This document shows, one piece after another, positions 35,936 through 49,799 of a stretch of 64,000 nt of DNA (the stretch's first letter is position 1; every line of letters begins with the position of its first letter). The notes under the pieces are model-generated. The model did no database searches. It worked only from the letters and a program-made list of their open reading frames with translations, and was not told the origin of the DNA. The position numbers and the translations under genes are program-made. This DNA comes from Argopecten irradians (Eukaryota > Mollusca > Bivalvia > Pectinida > Pectinidae). The stretch covers positions 23,394,828 through 23,458,827 of the forward strand of contig NC_091141.1 in NCBI RefSeq assembly GCF_041381155.1, read 5' to 3'.

Positions 35936-38900
35936 TCAATCGTTCGCTTCATACCCAAGATTAGAACGTCCTGGTTTGTCTTCCTTCTGGTTGTCTTTGC
36001 CATTAAAGAGGCGAACATTGCCCTTCATCGCTTCCGTTGGTCCTATCAGGGAAAATATTATTGGAAGCACAAACAACCCATGGAAAATACCAAACAAAAT
36101 GACAAGTAACATCACGCGGAAAAATGAAACGAATACATAGGATTCAGATAATATCAGCATTATGATGCCTACGATGGACGAAACGGCGCTGTTGAAAATA
36201 GGACCGGCAGTCATTTCTAGTGCTTTGCATACTCTGGCATTCCTATCCCGGCCTTCCGACGTCAAGAAAGCGTGGCATATATGTGCACTGAAATCTACCG
36301 AGAAACCTACACTCATGATGACATGAATCATGGTTATAGAACTTAGAGATAATCCCCAGAAGTGCATGAAGCCAAGAACACCAGTGATAATAGAGGTCAG
36401 TGACAAAGCGATGCAAATTATAAGGAAAGGATCTGGCATCAGTACACAGGCAACGACAAATACGGCAGCTACTGCTATACCTACTGTCTGAAGGGTACTG
36501 GGCAATACAGCGACATACTGTTCAAAGAATATAAAAGAAGGAGAATATGCGAAACAAGGAATCACAGAATTACTTGCAATTTCCCGCATTCGTAGCATTA
36601 GTTTTCCTTGTGTATAACTATCTTTTATGTTCTTTGACATCACATGAAATCGACTGGCTTCAATTCGGCCATTTGTTGGATTAAATACGACGTCATTTTT
36701 AAAAACATTTGAATTGTTCAGAAAATATTGGAGTCCATCTGTAAAGTCGCTTTCTGATTTATTTGTGAAGAAAGGAGAAATTCGATACGAGGCCAACCAA
36801 TTTAATTCATATATGTCTTCGATGTCAACGTCATTTTTTGCAATTTTAAAGATAGAATTCAAATTTTCAGACACATGTATTGAGGAATAGCTTTGATGGT
36901 TCGGTATGACAAAAGTTATAGGGAAATTCGAAGGGAAGTAATCCAAATCCCATTGACTGAACTGATAATAGTAGGAACCATCTGAGACCAAGTTTTGTAG
37001 AATCAACCCTTGATGTAAACGTGTAACTCCAAATATAGCAAACCCAAGATAAGTCAAGTATGATATAATTATCAACACCTTTGCAGGTATGTTGATTATC
37101 ATTCTAGGTATGACTAATCGTGGGATTTTCTCGAGCATGCTCTCTTGCTCATTTCTCGATTTAGCTGGAGAACCTGTGCAGCAAACTCGTGTTGCAGTCG
37201 AGTCTGATTGGTTGTTTTCGGTCGGGAATTCGATTGGAGAACAGGTAGCGCAGTGTCTATTGGCGGCTACTCTCCTCTCATGTAACACCATACACCCGAG
37301 GAAGAAGGTTATCTGGTTCAGATAGCAAAACCCCACTGCAGTGGCTGAAACAAACAATAAAGAAAAATAATTTACCAAACGACAGTGGATAGGATTACTA
37401 TAATTTGTTAAACCTTACGGCCAGCACCTTTATTTGTTACTATGAAGCAATAATTTATTCTAAACTTTTGACAGTACATGGTTGTTGCCATAGAAACACA
37501 CATGATAAATGGGTATCATTTTCCGGACTTGTACAGTGCATGATTTCTGTAATTTCTACAGTATTTAGAGCAAATATAGACGGACTCATCAGGCTCTATT
37601 ATATTCTCTCACAAAACAGATGCATGGAACCTAATTCATTGCCAATCATTTATGAGCAGGCATAAAAGTTAAAACACGTTTATATTTGATAGCTGGATTT
37701 ATTCCCTTGACAAGAAGACCGTAATAAAAACAGTTTAATGAACCATTGTGTAAATAATCCACATAACTGTTTACCTGTGTAAATACAAAAGTTTCTGACA
37801 CTCTTGAAGACGGATGTAATTCCAACAGCAAAGGCGATGAAGTTTGTTAAAGAAGTGATCGTTATTGCAATTCCACTTTTTTTCATGACGTAAGCGATTT
37901 TGTCTTCTATTTTTGCGGACTGGTCAGCGTCCGCAAGGCCGGACATCATGATAAACATATCATCCACACCAATTCCTAAGATAAAAATGACAATATAAAT
38001 CAATTATGAAAGTATCGTTTTTTGGGTTTTTTTTTATATATTTTTTTTAAAATATTTCTGAACGTTTTATTTAGTTTCGGTTAATAAGTCACTAAAACGA
38101 ATGAGCCTCAATTAATACAATGAATTTGGTCAGTATTGAGCTGCTGATTTTTACTTAAGTATTATATCTAAAATGTTTTATATGGCATATTCTCAAACAA
38201 GCCAAAATCAAACAAGTATGTTTGGCCGACAACAAAATAAAAAAGTGCAAAGAAATTAAAAATATGAAAATTGACATCAATAGTAAGATTTAAATAAAAG
38301 AATGGATTTTTAGAAGAAAACAAGTAACGTGTGTTAATTAATAGAATGAGTATTATATTTACCGATTATCAGAAATGGCATGACACCCACAATGTTGACA
38401 AAGTCGACGTGACACGTGGACATTAGTCCGAATGATCCGAGGATAGCCAATCCTGCCGAGATGACCCCAGCTCGTCCTAGGTGTCCACGATTGGATACAC
38501 AATTCCCACCGGCAGCAACAAAAGATGCATATGTAATCATTAAAGTGAAAGTAAGAGAAAAGTATGTTACGTCTCCCCCTGTGTTGGCGTCAAGTTCGGT
38601 GTTCAGTGAATCTGATATCTGGTAAGCAATGTCTGAATTGTTCAATCTCATTTTCTTTGATGTTTCTAAAAACTGAGTTTCCCATTTGGCAGAAAGTGTG
38701 CTGAATGTTGTAGAATCGTGTCGCAAATTGAGTCTGAATTTTAAAGCCGGTGCGGACTGAAGAGTGTTGTTAACAAATGTTGGAGTTCCAATTACGAATG
38801 AGTAGTCTTCTTTCTCAAAGACCTCTTTAGTTATACTTCCATTCTCCAGCATATCCCAGAATGTTGAATCTAGCAAACACTCGCCATCTACGACACATTG

Positions 38901-39342
38901 ACCATTTCTTTTTGCACAGAGATCCTCATATCTGAAAATGTTATCATCAACATCAGTGACAAATGTACTATGTGCCGTTTCTAAGACGTTTTCAATTTGG
39001 CTTTGAAATTTTCTTGCCAACGCATTACTTTCATATCGAGGTTTAAAAAATAATTTCTCCAAAATACCCAAGACTGTCCATACTTTGTCGGTAAAAGTTG
39101 GTTCCCGAGAAATCTGGAAAAATGGATAGAATTTTGTCTCTGTCTTGTTCAGCTAGGCTGTTAGTCGGAGTGTACACTCTTCCTATATCGGAGTCTGACG
39201 TCATCCATTGAATGTTTACACCAAGAAGCCCATTGACAAGGATACATATCATGATTAAAGTCCAAGGGTAGTTTGACAAAACTTTCCCGTATAGTCCGAA
39301 AAAGGCAGAAATTCTATCCTCCAATTTTGTTGAGAAAACCAT
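35936..39342 (-). CDS. PTCHD-b: patched-domain-containing membrane protein with a 1-bp frameshift
   Basis: Paralogue of PTCHD-a. Exons: 39342-38363, 37975-37775 (201 nt, the same length as exon 2 of PTCHD-a) and 37344-35936, all GT/AG, introns in phase 1 at the same protein positions. Removing one T from the T6 run at 39050-39045 gives 862 codons before the stop. Seen: first membrane segment WTLIMICILVNGLLG, luminal CVVDGECLL matching CVVDGDLIF of PTCHD-a, GIGVDDMF with paired Asp (about 331-332), and GFSVDFSAHICHAF in the second half. Membrane cores are strongly conserved with PTCHD-a while luminal loops have diverged, so this is an old duplication. Lipid or sterol transport or sensing is the family role; substrate unknown. 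Confidence 0.87.
39045..39050 (-). other. Frameshift in homopolymer of PTCHD-b exon 1
   Basis: The frame reads YFGEIIF and then TAA. Skipping one T of the six gives EIIFKPRYESNALARKF, matching GSVIFKSKN of PTCHD-a. Exon 1 is 980 nt; 979 nt restores the phase-1 junction with exon 2, which independently supports a single-base insertion. Homopolymer sequencing error is the main alternative. Confidence 0.88.
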
Positions 39343-40275
39343 CTCTCACTGCAAAACATATACAATAATTCAGAAAATATATCATAAACGTATTCATATT
39401 GTCATTGAAGTTTATCTTGTTAATCTTGCTGAAATCATCACTTCAATTGTTATTATAATTAGTAATATTATTTAAATGTTCGTGATGACTACGGTGCGTC
39501 AATTTATTTCTGTGCTCATTAGATTGATATAACCTGTAACATTTGCATACGTAAAACAGTAAAGAAAACATATAGGTAGGTATAATAACAAGTTTCTTTC
39601 TGAAGTTAATAACATATAGATCTACGTTTATCATATAACGACCATGGCTATATTATTGTGAAAAAGAAAAGAATTACATATCACGGGTTTTTTGAAAATA
39701 TTGTTTTGTAATAGCATATATGTAACAATGACGCTTAGCCTCTAACTCATTTTTTTCATAATTTGTCTCTTTGGATTCCAATTGATAGATATACACGTTG
39801 TGCGTGTAAGGATATGGCAGACTATATGTGTGTCGGGCTCTATGAGTGTTTATACTTATACAGTATGTATAAAATCTCTAATATTTACTACATTGTTATT
39901 TTCCTTACTCTGTTATCACCTAAGATACCCAATGTTCTGTAATTTATCGTTGACTACGTCACACATATCGTATCTACGTGAATACTTATAATCACGGTTT
40001 TTTAAAGATTTCCTTCAATTTATGTATCTTCTTGTCCTCTATATGTATCTGATTTTTGCGATTTTCTTTTGTACATCTATGTGTCATCTAACCTCAGTGA
40101 AATCCCTGAATCCTGACCTGGGAAGGAATTGCTAGTCTGTATCGAAGCACAAATACTGCGTTTATAGTTTGGTAAGAAATTTCAATATTTTATTCATATC
40201 AACCATGTACATCGGTTTTCATTTGCGGTCTTATCTGTATTACCTTTATCGCATAACCTAAAGCCTGTTGAGTAT
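39343..40275. other. Upstream flank of PTCHD-b, nothing recognised
   Basis: AT-rich sequence with no exon, RNA gene or clear repeat that I can identify. It would contain the promoter of PTCHD-b, but no core element stands out. Confidence 0.5.
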
Positions 40276-43200
40276 ATGTGTCACCGCATGAGAATCGGTA
40301 TACATGGTTTTAAAGCTCGCCTTCCACTTGATAATAAGAGGATCACCCCTTTTTTTCTTCTGATGGTAAATTTGTTCTGGCTCTATAAATACAGATCACT
40401 TCCAATTACTGTGTTTTTATTTTTGATTTCTGAAGGCAAAATAAACAACATCTATAGTCAGCAAGCTCTCCATGAAAATAGTAATAAGCAGTTATATATT
40501 GTGTATATATATTTTTGCGTCTGCAGTTTAATATTATTAGTACATTTATGGTTTGCGTATTTGCTATATTAATGTGGAAATGTTGAATCAAATCCGGGTC
40601 CTTCTGCTGATAACTCAGATACAATTTCATCATACAGTACTGTATCATTTGATAATGATAATGACTTGTCAATAGTTCACTATAATGTTCAAAGTTTGCT
40701 ACCAAAAATATATATTATAATGTCTGAACTTGAAGATTTCGATTTTATCGCTATTACCGAAACTTGGTTAAACTCTATCACTGAGACCTCGGATGATCTG
40801 CTTTTCGACAAATTCCATCCCCCATTTCTTAGGAGTAGATATGATCGTATAGGTGGAGGAATAGCTGTATATGTAAATAAAAATATAAAAGTACACCGTC
40901 GTACTGATCTTGAAATAGCAAGCTTGGAATGTATTTGGTTGGAAATAAGTGTAAACAATATTGATATTTTAATTGGAACATTTTATAGACCTCCAAATTC
41001 CAAAAATGATATATGGCTCCTCATAGAAAACTCTATAGATCCTGCTGTTGATACAAATACTGAGAATATCTTTATAACTAGTGATTTTAATGAAAACATG
41101 TTGAACCTGCCAGGTACACACGGACCAATACATATAAAAGATATTCTACATCATTATTCCCTAACTCAATTAGTAAATGATCCAACAAACTTCACTGAAA
41201 GAACTTCTTCTTTACAGTTGGAGAACCGTTTCTACCAGCTTTAGATAGATACCACTGCCCTATATATGTATATATTGATATTCCTAAAAACACCTACAAT
41301 TGTACATTTAAAAGAAAAATATGGCTATACAACCAAGGCGACTATCAGCTGTTCAATAACAAACTTGGTGAAATCGATTGGCAGGTAAATATAAATAATT
41401 GCCCTCTACAAGATGCTGTTAACTTTTTAACCGAATCAATTTTAACTTTTGCTGCATGTTCAGTTACCAACAAAATTATTACTGTTCGTCCTCGAGATTC
41501 CCCTTGGATGCATAATAATAGCAGAGCTCTGATAAGAGCTAGGAAACGTAAGCATAGGAAAGTTAAACATACTCAAAGTCAAATCCATTGGAATAAGTTC
41601 AAAAAGTTACGTAATTCATGTGTTGATGCGAGAAGAAAAGCCAAGGCAGATTACAAAACTAAACTGTCAAATACACTTAAACTTACTAAACCATGCACTC
41701 GATAATGGTGGAAATTAGCAAACACGTTTACTCGTTTCTCCAAAAAATCTGTTTCTATACCCCCTTTAATATGTAACAATACAGTAATTAATAATGATAA
41801 AAGTAAAGCAGACGCACTAAACACCTATTTCGCAGAACAGTCTTCATTAAACACTTCACATTCTACATTACCTACACACAATGTGTTCCATCCACCTTAT
41901 TTAGATATATTCACTATAACTCCCCAGGATGTTGATGACGCCATTAGTGTTCTTGACGTGTCTAAAGCAATTGGTCCCGACTTAATTCATGCAAAGCTTT
42001 TGAAAGAAGGCAAAGAGCAATTATGTAAACCACTGTGTTGTATTTTTTAATAATTCCTTAAATTCAGGTATTTATCCAGATAGTTGGTAACTGCAAATGT
42101 AACTCCAGTATTTAAAAGAGGCGATAGATCTAATCTAGCAAACTATATATAGACCCATTTCTCTTATAAGTATTGTTGGTAAATTAATGGAACGTTGTGT
42201 GTTTAAATATATTCACAATTTTCTTAAAGATGAAAACTTCTTCACTGAATACCAGTCGGGTTTTACATCCGGTGATTCTGCTATTAATCAGCTACTTTAT
42301 ATTACAAATGATATTGGGAAAGCTTTAGACTTGGGGAAAGAAATTAGAATAGTATTTTGTGACATAAGTAAGGCATTTGACCGTGTTTGGCATGATGGGT
42401 TGATATATAAATTGAAACTAGCGGGCTTATCAGGTAACATTATTAAATGGTTTGAAAGTTATTTAATAAATAGGAAGCAAAGAGTAGTTGTTGGCGGTAA
42501 ATTTTCAAGCTTCAAAAACATAAATGCGGGTGTACCACAAGGGTCAATACTCGGTCCTCTACTTTATCTTATTTATATCAATGACATAATTGTAAATTTA
42601 CGATGTAACGTTAAACTGTTTGCAGATGACACGTCTCTGTATGTTATTGTTAATAATCCAAATGTAGCCAGATCAATGTTGAATAATGATCTTGAAACCA
42701 TTCAAAAATGGGCTGATACGTGGCTGGTGACCTTTAACCCAAACAAAACAGAAAGTTTAATAATATCACGGAAATTATTAGGACCCAATCATGGAGACAT
42801 TTACCTAAATAACAGTGTTGTTTCTGAAGTTACCAATCATAAGCATCTTGGAGTTTGGTTCTCTTCAAATCTTTCTTGGACTATACATATAGACCATATT
42901 ATAGAATCAGCCTCTAAAAGATTAAACATACTGAGAAAATTAAAATTTACACTTGATAGAGACACTTTACAACACATTTACATGTCATTCATTAGACCCA
43001 TCTTAGAGTATGCGGATGTAATCTGGGACAATATACCAAACTACTTAATTGATAGGTTAGAAAATGTTCAAACAGAAGCGGCCCGAATTATAACAGGGGG
43101 AACCAAACTTTCGAAAATAGAGTTACTTTTAAAGACACACAATGGGAAAAGCTATTCGAACGTCGTAGAAAACATAATACATTTTACAATATCACAAAAT

Positions 43201-44250
43201 GGTTCATAACACATCTCCAATATATCTTTCCTCCATATTACCCCCTAGACCAACCGCAATTCATATACAACACTAGACGATCAGATATGCATCAAACAAT
43301 TCGCACAAGAACACATTTGTATTATGAATCTTTTTTACCTTCATTGACTCGTGCATGGAATGAACTTCCATTAGCTGTAAGAGAAAATTCCTCTATTAAG
43401 GTTCTCAAAAACTACTTTGAAACTGAAATCACAAGAACACCGATTAGCTATTTTAACACAGGTAATAGATCAGACCAAATACTTCATGCTCGGTTGCGTC
43501 TAGAATGCAGTATATTAAACCAACATCTTTACAGTAAAAATCTTATAGATTCGCCTCGTTGTGCATGTGGTTTTATAATAGAAGATTCCTTTCATTTTTT
43601 GTTCAATTGTATCAAATATGCTGACATTAGGCACCAATATCTTTCTGGTATATTCCCAAAATATAATATCGTTGACGATTTAAATATCCTTTTATGGGGT
43701 GATCCTTCATTTGAAAATAAAATGAACGAGGAAATTTTTGTTTCGGTACAGAAGTTCATCTTTTACAGTAAAAAATTTTAGTAATTCATACCTTGTATAG
43801 TTTTCTTGTTTTTTTTCACTGGGGTTTCAATCAATATAACTTGTCAAACCACATAATTAATTCATAATTATAACTTTACATTTACTATCACAAAATTATT
43901 ATTTTAAATGTCTGCAGTAGATGTACACGTAAATCATATAGATTTTTACTTAATTGAAAAGTAACTGTAAAAATAATTGTCTATTGACAGTATATTTCTA
44001 TATCAAACACTGAATGTACTACGGAAAAAATATATATATAGAGAGAGAAAAATGTCTCTACTTAAGTATAAATGTATTGTCTCACTGGTTGTTCTGTTAT
44101 TGTGTATATGTCCATGTCAAAACGCCGTGCTTTTATTTTAGGAGAGGAATTAATATAAGCTCTTAGCTTGTTTTCCCATCCTAGCTGTCTGTATGTATTG
44201 GTGTATATGTATGTATATATTTGAATAAATATTGTTTAAACTAAAAAAAT
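40276..44250 (+). mobile_element. APE-type LINE (CR1/Jockey-like), decayed, with 2A-like motif
   Basis: Non-LTR retrotransposon remnant. A hydrophobic leader ORF (40276-40572) and a 2A-like motif precede an APE endonuclease frame (to 41244) with HYNVQSLLPK, ITETWL, GGGIAVYV and SDFNEN. A linker fragment lies at 41508-41705. Reverse transcriptase at 42187-43209 has DISKAFDRVWH, GVPQGSILGPLLY and the catalytic FADDTSLY. The C-terminal part (43287-43781) has the CxCG...H...C zinc-type motif (CACGFIIEDSFHFLFNC). AATAAA followed by an A7 run near 44222-44250 marks the 3' end. Stops and frameshifts separate the pieces, so the copy is dead. No gag-like ORF1 was found. Confidence 0.9.
40573..40602 (+). 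other. 2A-like ribosome-skipping motif (CGNVESNPGP) in LINE
   Basis: In the same frame as the endonuclease, ten codons read CGNVESNPGP, close to the D(V/I)ExNPGP consensus of 2A peptides but with Asn for the first Asp. The preceding frame is hydrophobic (LILLVHLWFAYLLY), as in the signal-peptide-like 2A leaders reported for animal LINEs, and is broken by a TAA directly before the motif. It is a relic in this copy. Confidence 0.75.
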
Positions 44251-44825
44251 GTAATTGACGGCAGAGGACGTGTGTTACTTGCAACACTTATTGTAAGCTT
44301 GTTATATACACAGTCAATGTGATTAAAATACAGATTCTTATTATCATTACGTTTGATAAGAGGATCTGACAACATCCTATTAGAGGTCGTGACCTTTAGA
44401 AATGGCCAAATCAAATTGCTACCATCAGAATATTGAATGTGAATTTTTGTCAGAATCATTTGCGATTATGTAGTCATCCCGCCCAAATAGCACAACAAAG
44501 CTAAATGTATATGTAAAATGGGACGAAATGACGTTTTCAATTGATGTAGTAATGTGTAGAAAATTAATCTGATCTGAAGTACAGGTGCTATAGAGGTCAT
44601 CCGAACATGATCCCTTATGGGATGTTGTCAGATCCTTTATTGAACGGAGTGGTTATAAGGATCTGTATACAGTAAACATCATTTTTGGTCAGTAATCTAG
44701 CTTATTTTACTTTTATTTTAAATAATAAAAAAAACAATGATATTATAGTAATTACATCAGTTCCGTTCTTTAGATTAAGTATACAAATTTATTGTTTTAG
44801 TTTGATTTACAAACCTAATAGGATT

Positions 44826-47220
44826 GGGATCTAGGGGGGTCCACGTGCACTCCCCGGATGACATGTGTGATAAGTTTACTGAAACATATTTGAATATAGC
44901 TGGGGAGTGCATACCGACTAAGACTGTTACAATTCGGCCTAACGACAAACCATGGTTTAACTCTGACTTACGACGAGAAATAAAGAAAAGAGACAGACTA
45001 TTAAAATTATTTAAGTCTAGCCGTTCTATAGTTAACTTAACAGCCCTTCGGAAACAACGTAATCATGTTAATAATTTAAAGAAACGCACAAAAGAAAACT
45101 TCTATGCGGACATATATGGTATTTTAGATCGATATTCTAATTCTAACCCCAGAAACGTTTGGAAAATTGTCCACAGGCTTATCAAATCTTCTAATACATC
45201 CAATACTATACCTCCTCTTTATAATAATGCTGGAAACCTTGTAATGACAAACGATGGTAAAGCTAACATTTTAAATTATTACTTTGTTTCCATTTCTACT
45301 ATCGACGACACAAACATTGACGTACCAGAGGTAGAGCTTAGGACTGACACTGCCATATCTGACGTACATTTTCAACTTCTTTATCAATAAATAAAGCTGT
45401 AGGCCATGACGGAATCAGCCACAACATGTTAAAAAATACAGCAGTTTCAATAGCCTATCCCTTATCTCTAATTTTAAGGTCATCTTTGGACTCTGGTAAC
45501 TATCCAAATCAGTGGAAACTAGCATTAGTTATGCCATTTTTTAAAAAGGGGAAAACACATTCCTGCAAATTACAGACCGATTTCTCTACTTAGCACGATT
45601 GGTAAAGTTTTCGAACTCTTAGTTGTGAAATATTTAAATAATTATTTACTGGAAAATCCACTTATCTATAAATACCAATCAGGTTTCCAGCCTGGTCATT
45701 CTACTGTTCACCAAATGATAGAAATTTATCACACGTTATGTGAAAATCTTGAAAAAATGGAGCCAACGTGCCTAGTATTTTGTGACATTTCTAAAGCGTT
45801 TGATCGTGTTAGGCACAAGGGATTGGGTGTGAAACTGGCAAATTATGGAATAGGCGGGAAACTTCATAATTTGTTAAAAAATTATGTTAGTAATCGTAGA
45901 CAACATGTTTTTGTAGGAAATAGTAGATCTTCCGTTAAAACTACAAATACTGGCGTTCCGCAAGGGTCAGTATTAGGGCCCCTACGTTTTATTCTCTATA
46001 TAAATGACATCACTGGTAACCTTGAGAGTCTTTCCAAATTTTTTGCTGATGATACTTCTTTATTATGTTCTGGACCTTCACTTCTAGCAATTGAAACTAA
46101 TATAAATAATGATCTTGTTAAAATTCAAAATTGGGCAGACAAATAGATGGGTAATTTAATCCCCTGAAAACGGAAGCTCTACTTATTTCAAACAATGAAC
46201 ATGAGCATGTTATGAATTTAAGATTTAATAATGTTAATGTAGAGTTTGTAGATAACCATAAGCACCTAGGAGTTACTCTGGATGCTAACTGTAAATGGAG
46301 TATCCATATAGATCACATTTGTAAAAACGTATCTAAACAAGTAAGTGTACTTCGCAAGCTAAAATACATTTTCAATAAACAAACTTTAATAAAAATTTAT
46401 AAAACATACATGCTGCCATTATTTGAATACTGTTGTGAATAATGGGATGGGTGTACTCTCGGTGACGCAGATAAATTGGAAAAACTTCAACTAGAAACTG
46501 CTAGAATAATAACCGGTTTACCGTCCTATGCTAGTAGACACTCGCTATACTCTGAAAGCGGACTAGAGACTCTTGCTAATCGCCGCTCTCGGAGGAAATT
46601 ACAACTTTTTTACAAAATAACTAACAAATTAACACCCTTTTATCTATCTAATTTAGTACCTCCTCTAGTCTCTGAAAGTACACATTATAATCTCCGTGAC
46701 GCAAATACTTATTCTCTACCGAACTTCCGACTTCAACTAACAAACTTTTTTTTCCCATCTAATATTCAACTTTGGAATCAACTAGATTTAGAAATTCGAC
46801 AAAGCGTTTCGTTATCGGTATTAAAAAATCTATTAACATTAACAGTCCACCAGCCCCTAATTACTACTATTTCATTGGAAGTCGAAAACCTAATATACTA
46901 CTTGCCAGGCTAAGAAACAAATGTAGCACTTTAAACAATGACCTGTTCCTATCAAATTTAATAGATTTTCGTATATGTCAGTGTGGACATCACACTGAAG
47001 ATGCATACCACTTTTTCATTGATTGTGTTATATATGTAGACCAAAGAATTAACTTATATCGTAGTCTGAGGAAAATACAATTATATGTCAGAACACTCAG
47101 AAAATCATTATAGATACAAATAGATTTTAGTTGGTTCACTTATATGGTTATGATATGTATAACATCAAATAAATGTATGATTATTTTCTCTAAACTATTA
47201 TAAAATTGCAGCAATTATGG
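44826..47220 (+). mobile_element. Second APE-type LINE, 5'-truncated and decayed
   Basis: Starts inside the linker before the RT (DKPWFNSDLRREIKKRDRLL) with no endonuclease. RT at about 45400-46450 has YQSGFQPGHSTVHQM, DISKAFDRVRH, GVPQGSVLGP and FADDTSLL, with stops at 46144 and 46440. The C-terminal CQCGHHTEDAYHFF zinc-type motif lies near 46976, in a second frame. An AAATAAATG string lies near the 3' end (47160s). Related to, but clearly diverged from, the element at 40276-44250. Confidence 0.88.
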
Positions 47221-49296
47221 AACTATTCTATACTATTGTATCTTCTCGAATGTTGACGGCAAAAGTGATAAGGTATATTCAAGGACGCAAGGAGCGAACG
47301 GAGATTGATGCCCTTGGCAAGGAATGTGATGGACAATGAAAGCAGAAAGCATTTGGAAGTGTTAAGTGTGTACTTCTGCTGTCAACATCCGAAAAGAGAA
47401 AAAAAATAGTATTTACCTTTATCGACATGTATAAACGTGCGTACTTAAACTAAGTACTCTCTCTCTCTCTCTCTCTTTCTCTCTGTCTCGGATGTAAATT
47501 AAATTGTATATATGTAGATACAATCGCATCTTCTTTAATGTTTAATGTATATGTAAACTTCTATTGGGAAAGGGCTTTATATAAGTTGGATAACCTGTGC
47601 CCAATTCCATTGTATGTTTTGATACATTAAAAATATGTTTAAATCAAAATGTATATGGTCTGGCAGATCCCTGTATTCATAATCACGTGTACGGTCATTG
47701 ATATGTTGTCTATAAATTGTGCATGAAATGAACTTTCATTATCTAGGCTATGTGTTGTTGAAAGCAAGTGTCCTGCTGTACTATTGTCAGCTTTCTATCA
47801 TGCACACATCCAGCATTACTTTCTTCATTACTAATACTTTGTAATTCACTTCATCTTAAGTCATAGTTAAAGCAAAATGAGCAATATTAATATATTACGT
47901 GCTAGTTTATCATTATGTTATAAGATGATATCTACATGGTAGCTTTTATTTCTCCACTTTGAAATAAAGTTTTTTTATTTATATATTAGAGTATATATGT
48001 GTAGTGAGAGATTGTATGAAACCATTAATAACTTAAAGTTAATTTCTACACGTAAAATAGTTGAGTTAGTCTTTGAAATAAATTATTATACCCGTATGTG
48101 GTCCTTTCAGTAAAGTGATTGCATTACCGTTTCTTTCCCTAAGATGAGTGGGTTCAGAGTTGAATAAGACTTTTATAGCTTGATATTGGTGGTCCTGATA
48201 AACATAGAATATTTAAAAATAGAATTTTTTGTAAGTTAACATATGTACTCTAAAATTATTGCATTTCTATTCATGCATCTTCCCCACCAGTACAAAAATA
48301 CCTAACAACTAGATATACTCTTGGGTGAAACAAATAGTTTCTCTTTTCACATCAGAAATCAAATAATTATTGGAAAGAAATATATTTTCCTCAGCAACTT
48401 TAACTCAAAAGATACAAATTAAGATTATCCATCTCTCTTATGTAGATAGAAACTATTTTAAATTGAATTAAAAATGATTAAAGAGGGAAACAGAGTTACA
48501 TTTGAATTTCAAATAAAGTATATATAATTAAAAAATAATACCAGCACCACAAAGGCTACAATATTAATTTTGAGCAATCAGACGGCTTTTATTTCGAAAC
48601 AATGGCAACAATGCATTTAAAACTGTTACTATCTCATTCGGCCTACCCCATAACCCATATGTACCAATTTTCACTAATATCTAATAATATCTAAATTTCA
48701 ACCAATCAGAGGCCTCCGTTTTGTTACCATGGCAACCAATATTTTAATAGGTGTTACCATGATATTTAGCATCAAAAATTATTACTGTACACCGATTTTC
48801 ACTTATATCGGACTCTGGAATCATAAACTGGAAATGTATAACTAGGTATATTAACAAAGAAGTGTTCCGTTGCTACATGCACTCTCTATTTTGAAGTCAC
48901 TCAAAAACAGTTTTCCCGGATTTTAATTTTGAACCTGATTAACACATAGACAGGAAATGTCATGGGAGTATTTTTAAACGGCGGTAAAATTGTGGACAAA
49001 ACCAGTACCAGGGTGAAATAAGATGACAAAGAGCAATGTTTCGTTTTCTTTTTTTCCAAAAAGTGTTAAATTTTCGTAAAAAATATAATTTCAAACAAAA
49101 TTTTCCGTTAAAAATCTAAAAGAAATGACTTAAATACAAAGTATACGATCTACTCAAATGATTTATGAATAAAAAATGTAGAATATTTAACAAAGGCTAA
49201 CCTTTTTTGGCATGTTTGTGCAGGTAGTTTTAATGAAAATGACTACAAAGAATTCAGGCCCTTTGGGCCTTTTTAAAATCACAAAAGGAAAAAGAA
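47221..49296. other. Intergenic, includes (CT)n microsatellite; no gene seen
   Basis: A CT-repeat tract lies at 47457-47488. Near 48575-48740 a pair of related segments (CAATCAGACGGCTTTTATTTC...ATGGCAAC and CAATCAGAGGCCTCCGTTTTG...ATGGCAAC) suggests a short old duplication. Otherwise AT-rich with no coding signal. Confidence 0.5.
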
Positions 49297-49799
49297 GTGT
49301 CATTTTAAAGGGACAACTAGTTGTACTTACAATATGCAAAGTTTCAAGAAAATTGGACTGTGGGCAGTTTCTATGGGATGTTTAACATTAGCTTGAACAC
49401 CACCTTTGAAAAAAAATCGCCGCGTGGGCGGATTTTGAGACCCCACCTTTATTATATGGTTTTGCAGGTCCATATGTGATAATAAATTATTACTCTAACT
49501 GATTTTAATCTACAGATAGTAAAAAGAAAAAAAATTGAGGTTGATACTGCTGTCAATACAATAAAACTTATGTTACACATGTAATGGTTTTTGACCTAAT
49601 ACAACGGTTAAGTTGTATTATAAGATTTATTACTGTAAGGATTAGTTATGTTTTTATTTATTCTGACGAAGTGTACATTACTACCCTGCTGTAATAGGTT
49701 TTGTTCTGGCTCATGGTTGTAGCCCTTCTGCAGACTATAACATTCAGGAAATCTACTCTTCATTTCCTGGTATTTTGCAACAAATGCGAAACTAGGTAC
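49297..49799 (+). repeat. Tandem duplication copy 1, part X
   Basis: 503 bp nearly identical to 52194-52696, from GTGTCATTTTAAAGGGACAA to AACTAGGTAC. It is separated from its natural continuation (part Y at 51059) by the insertion at 49800-51058. Confidence 0.9.
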
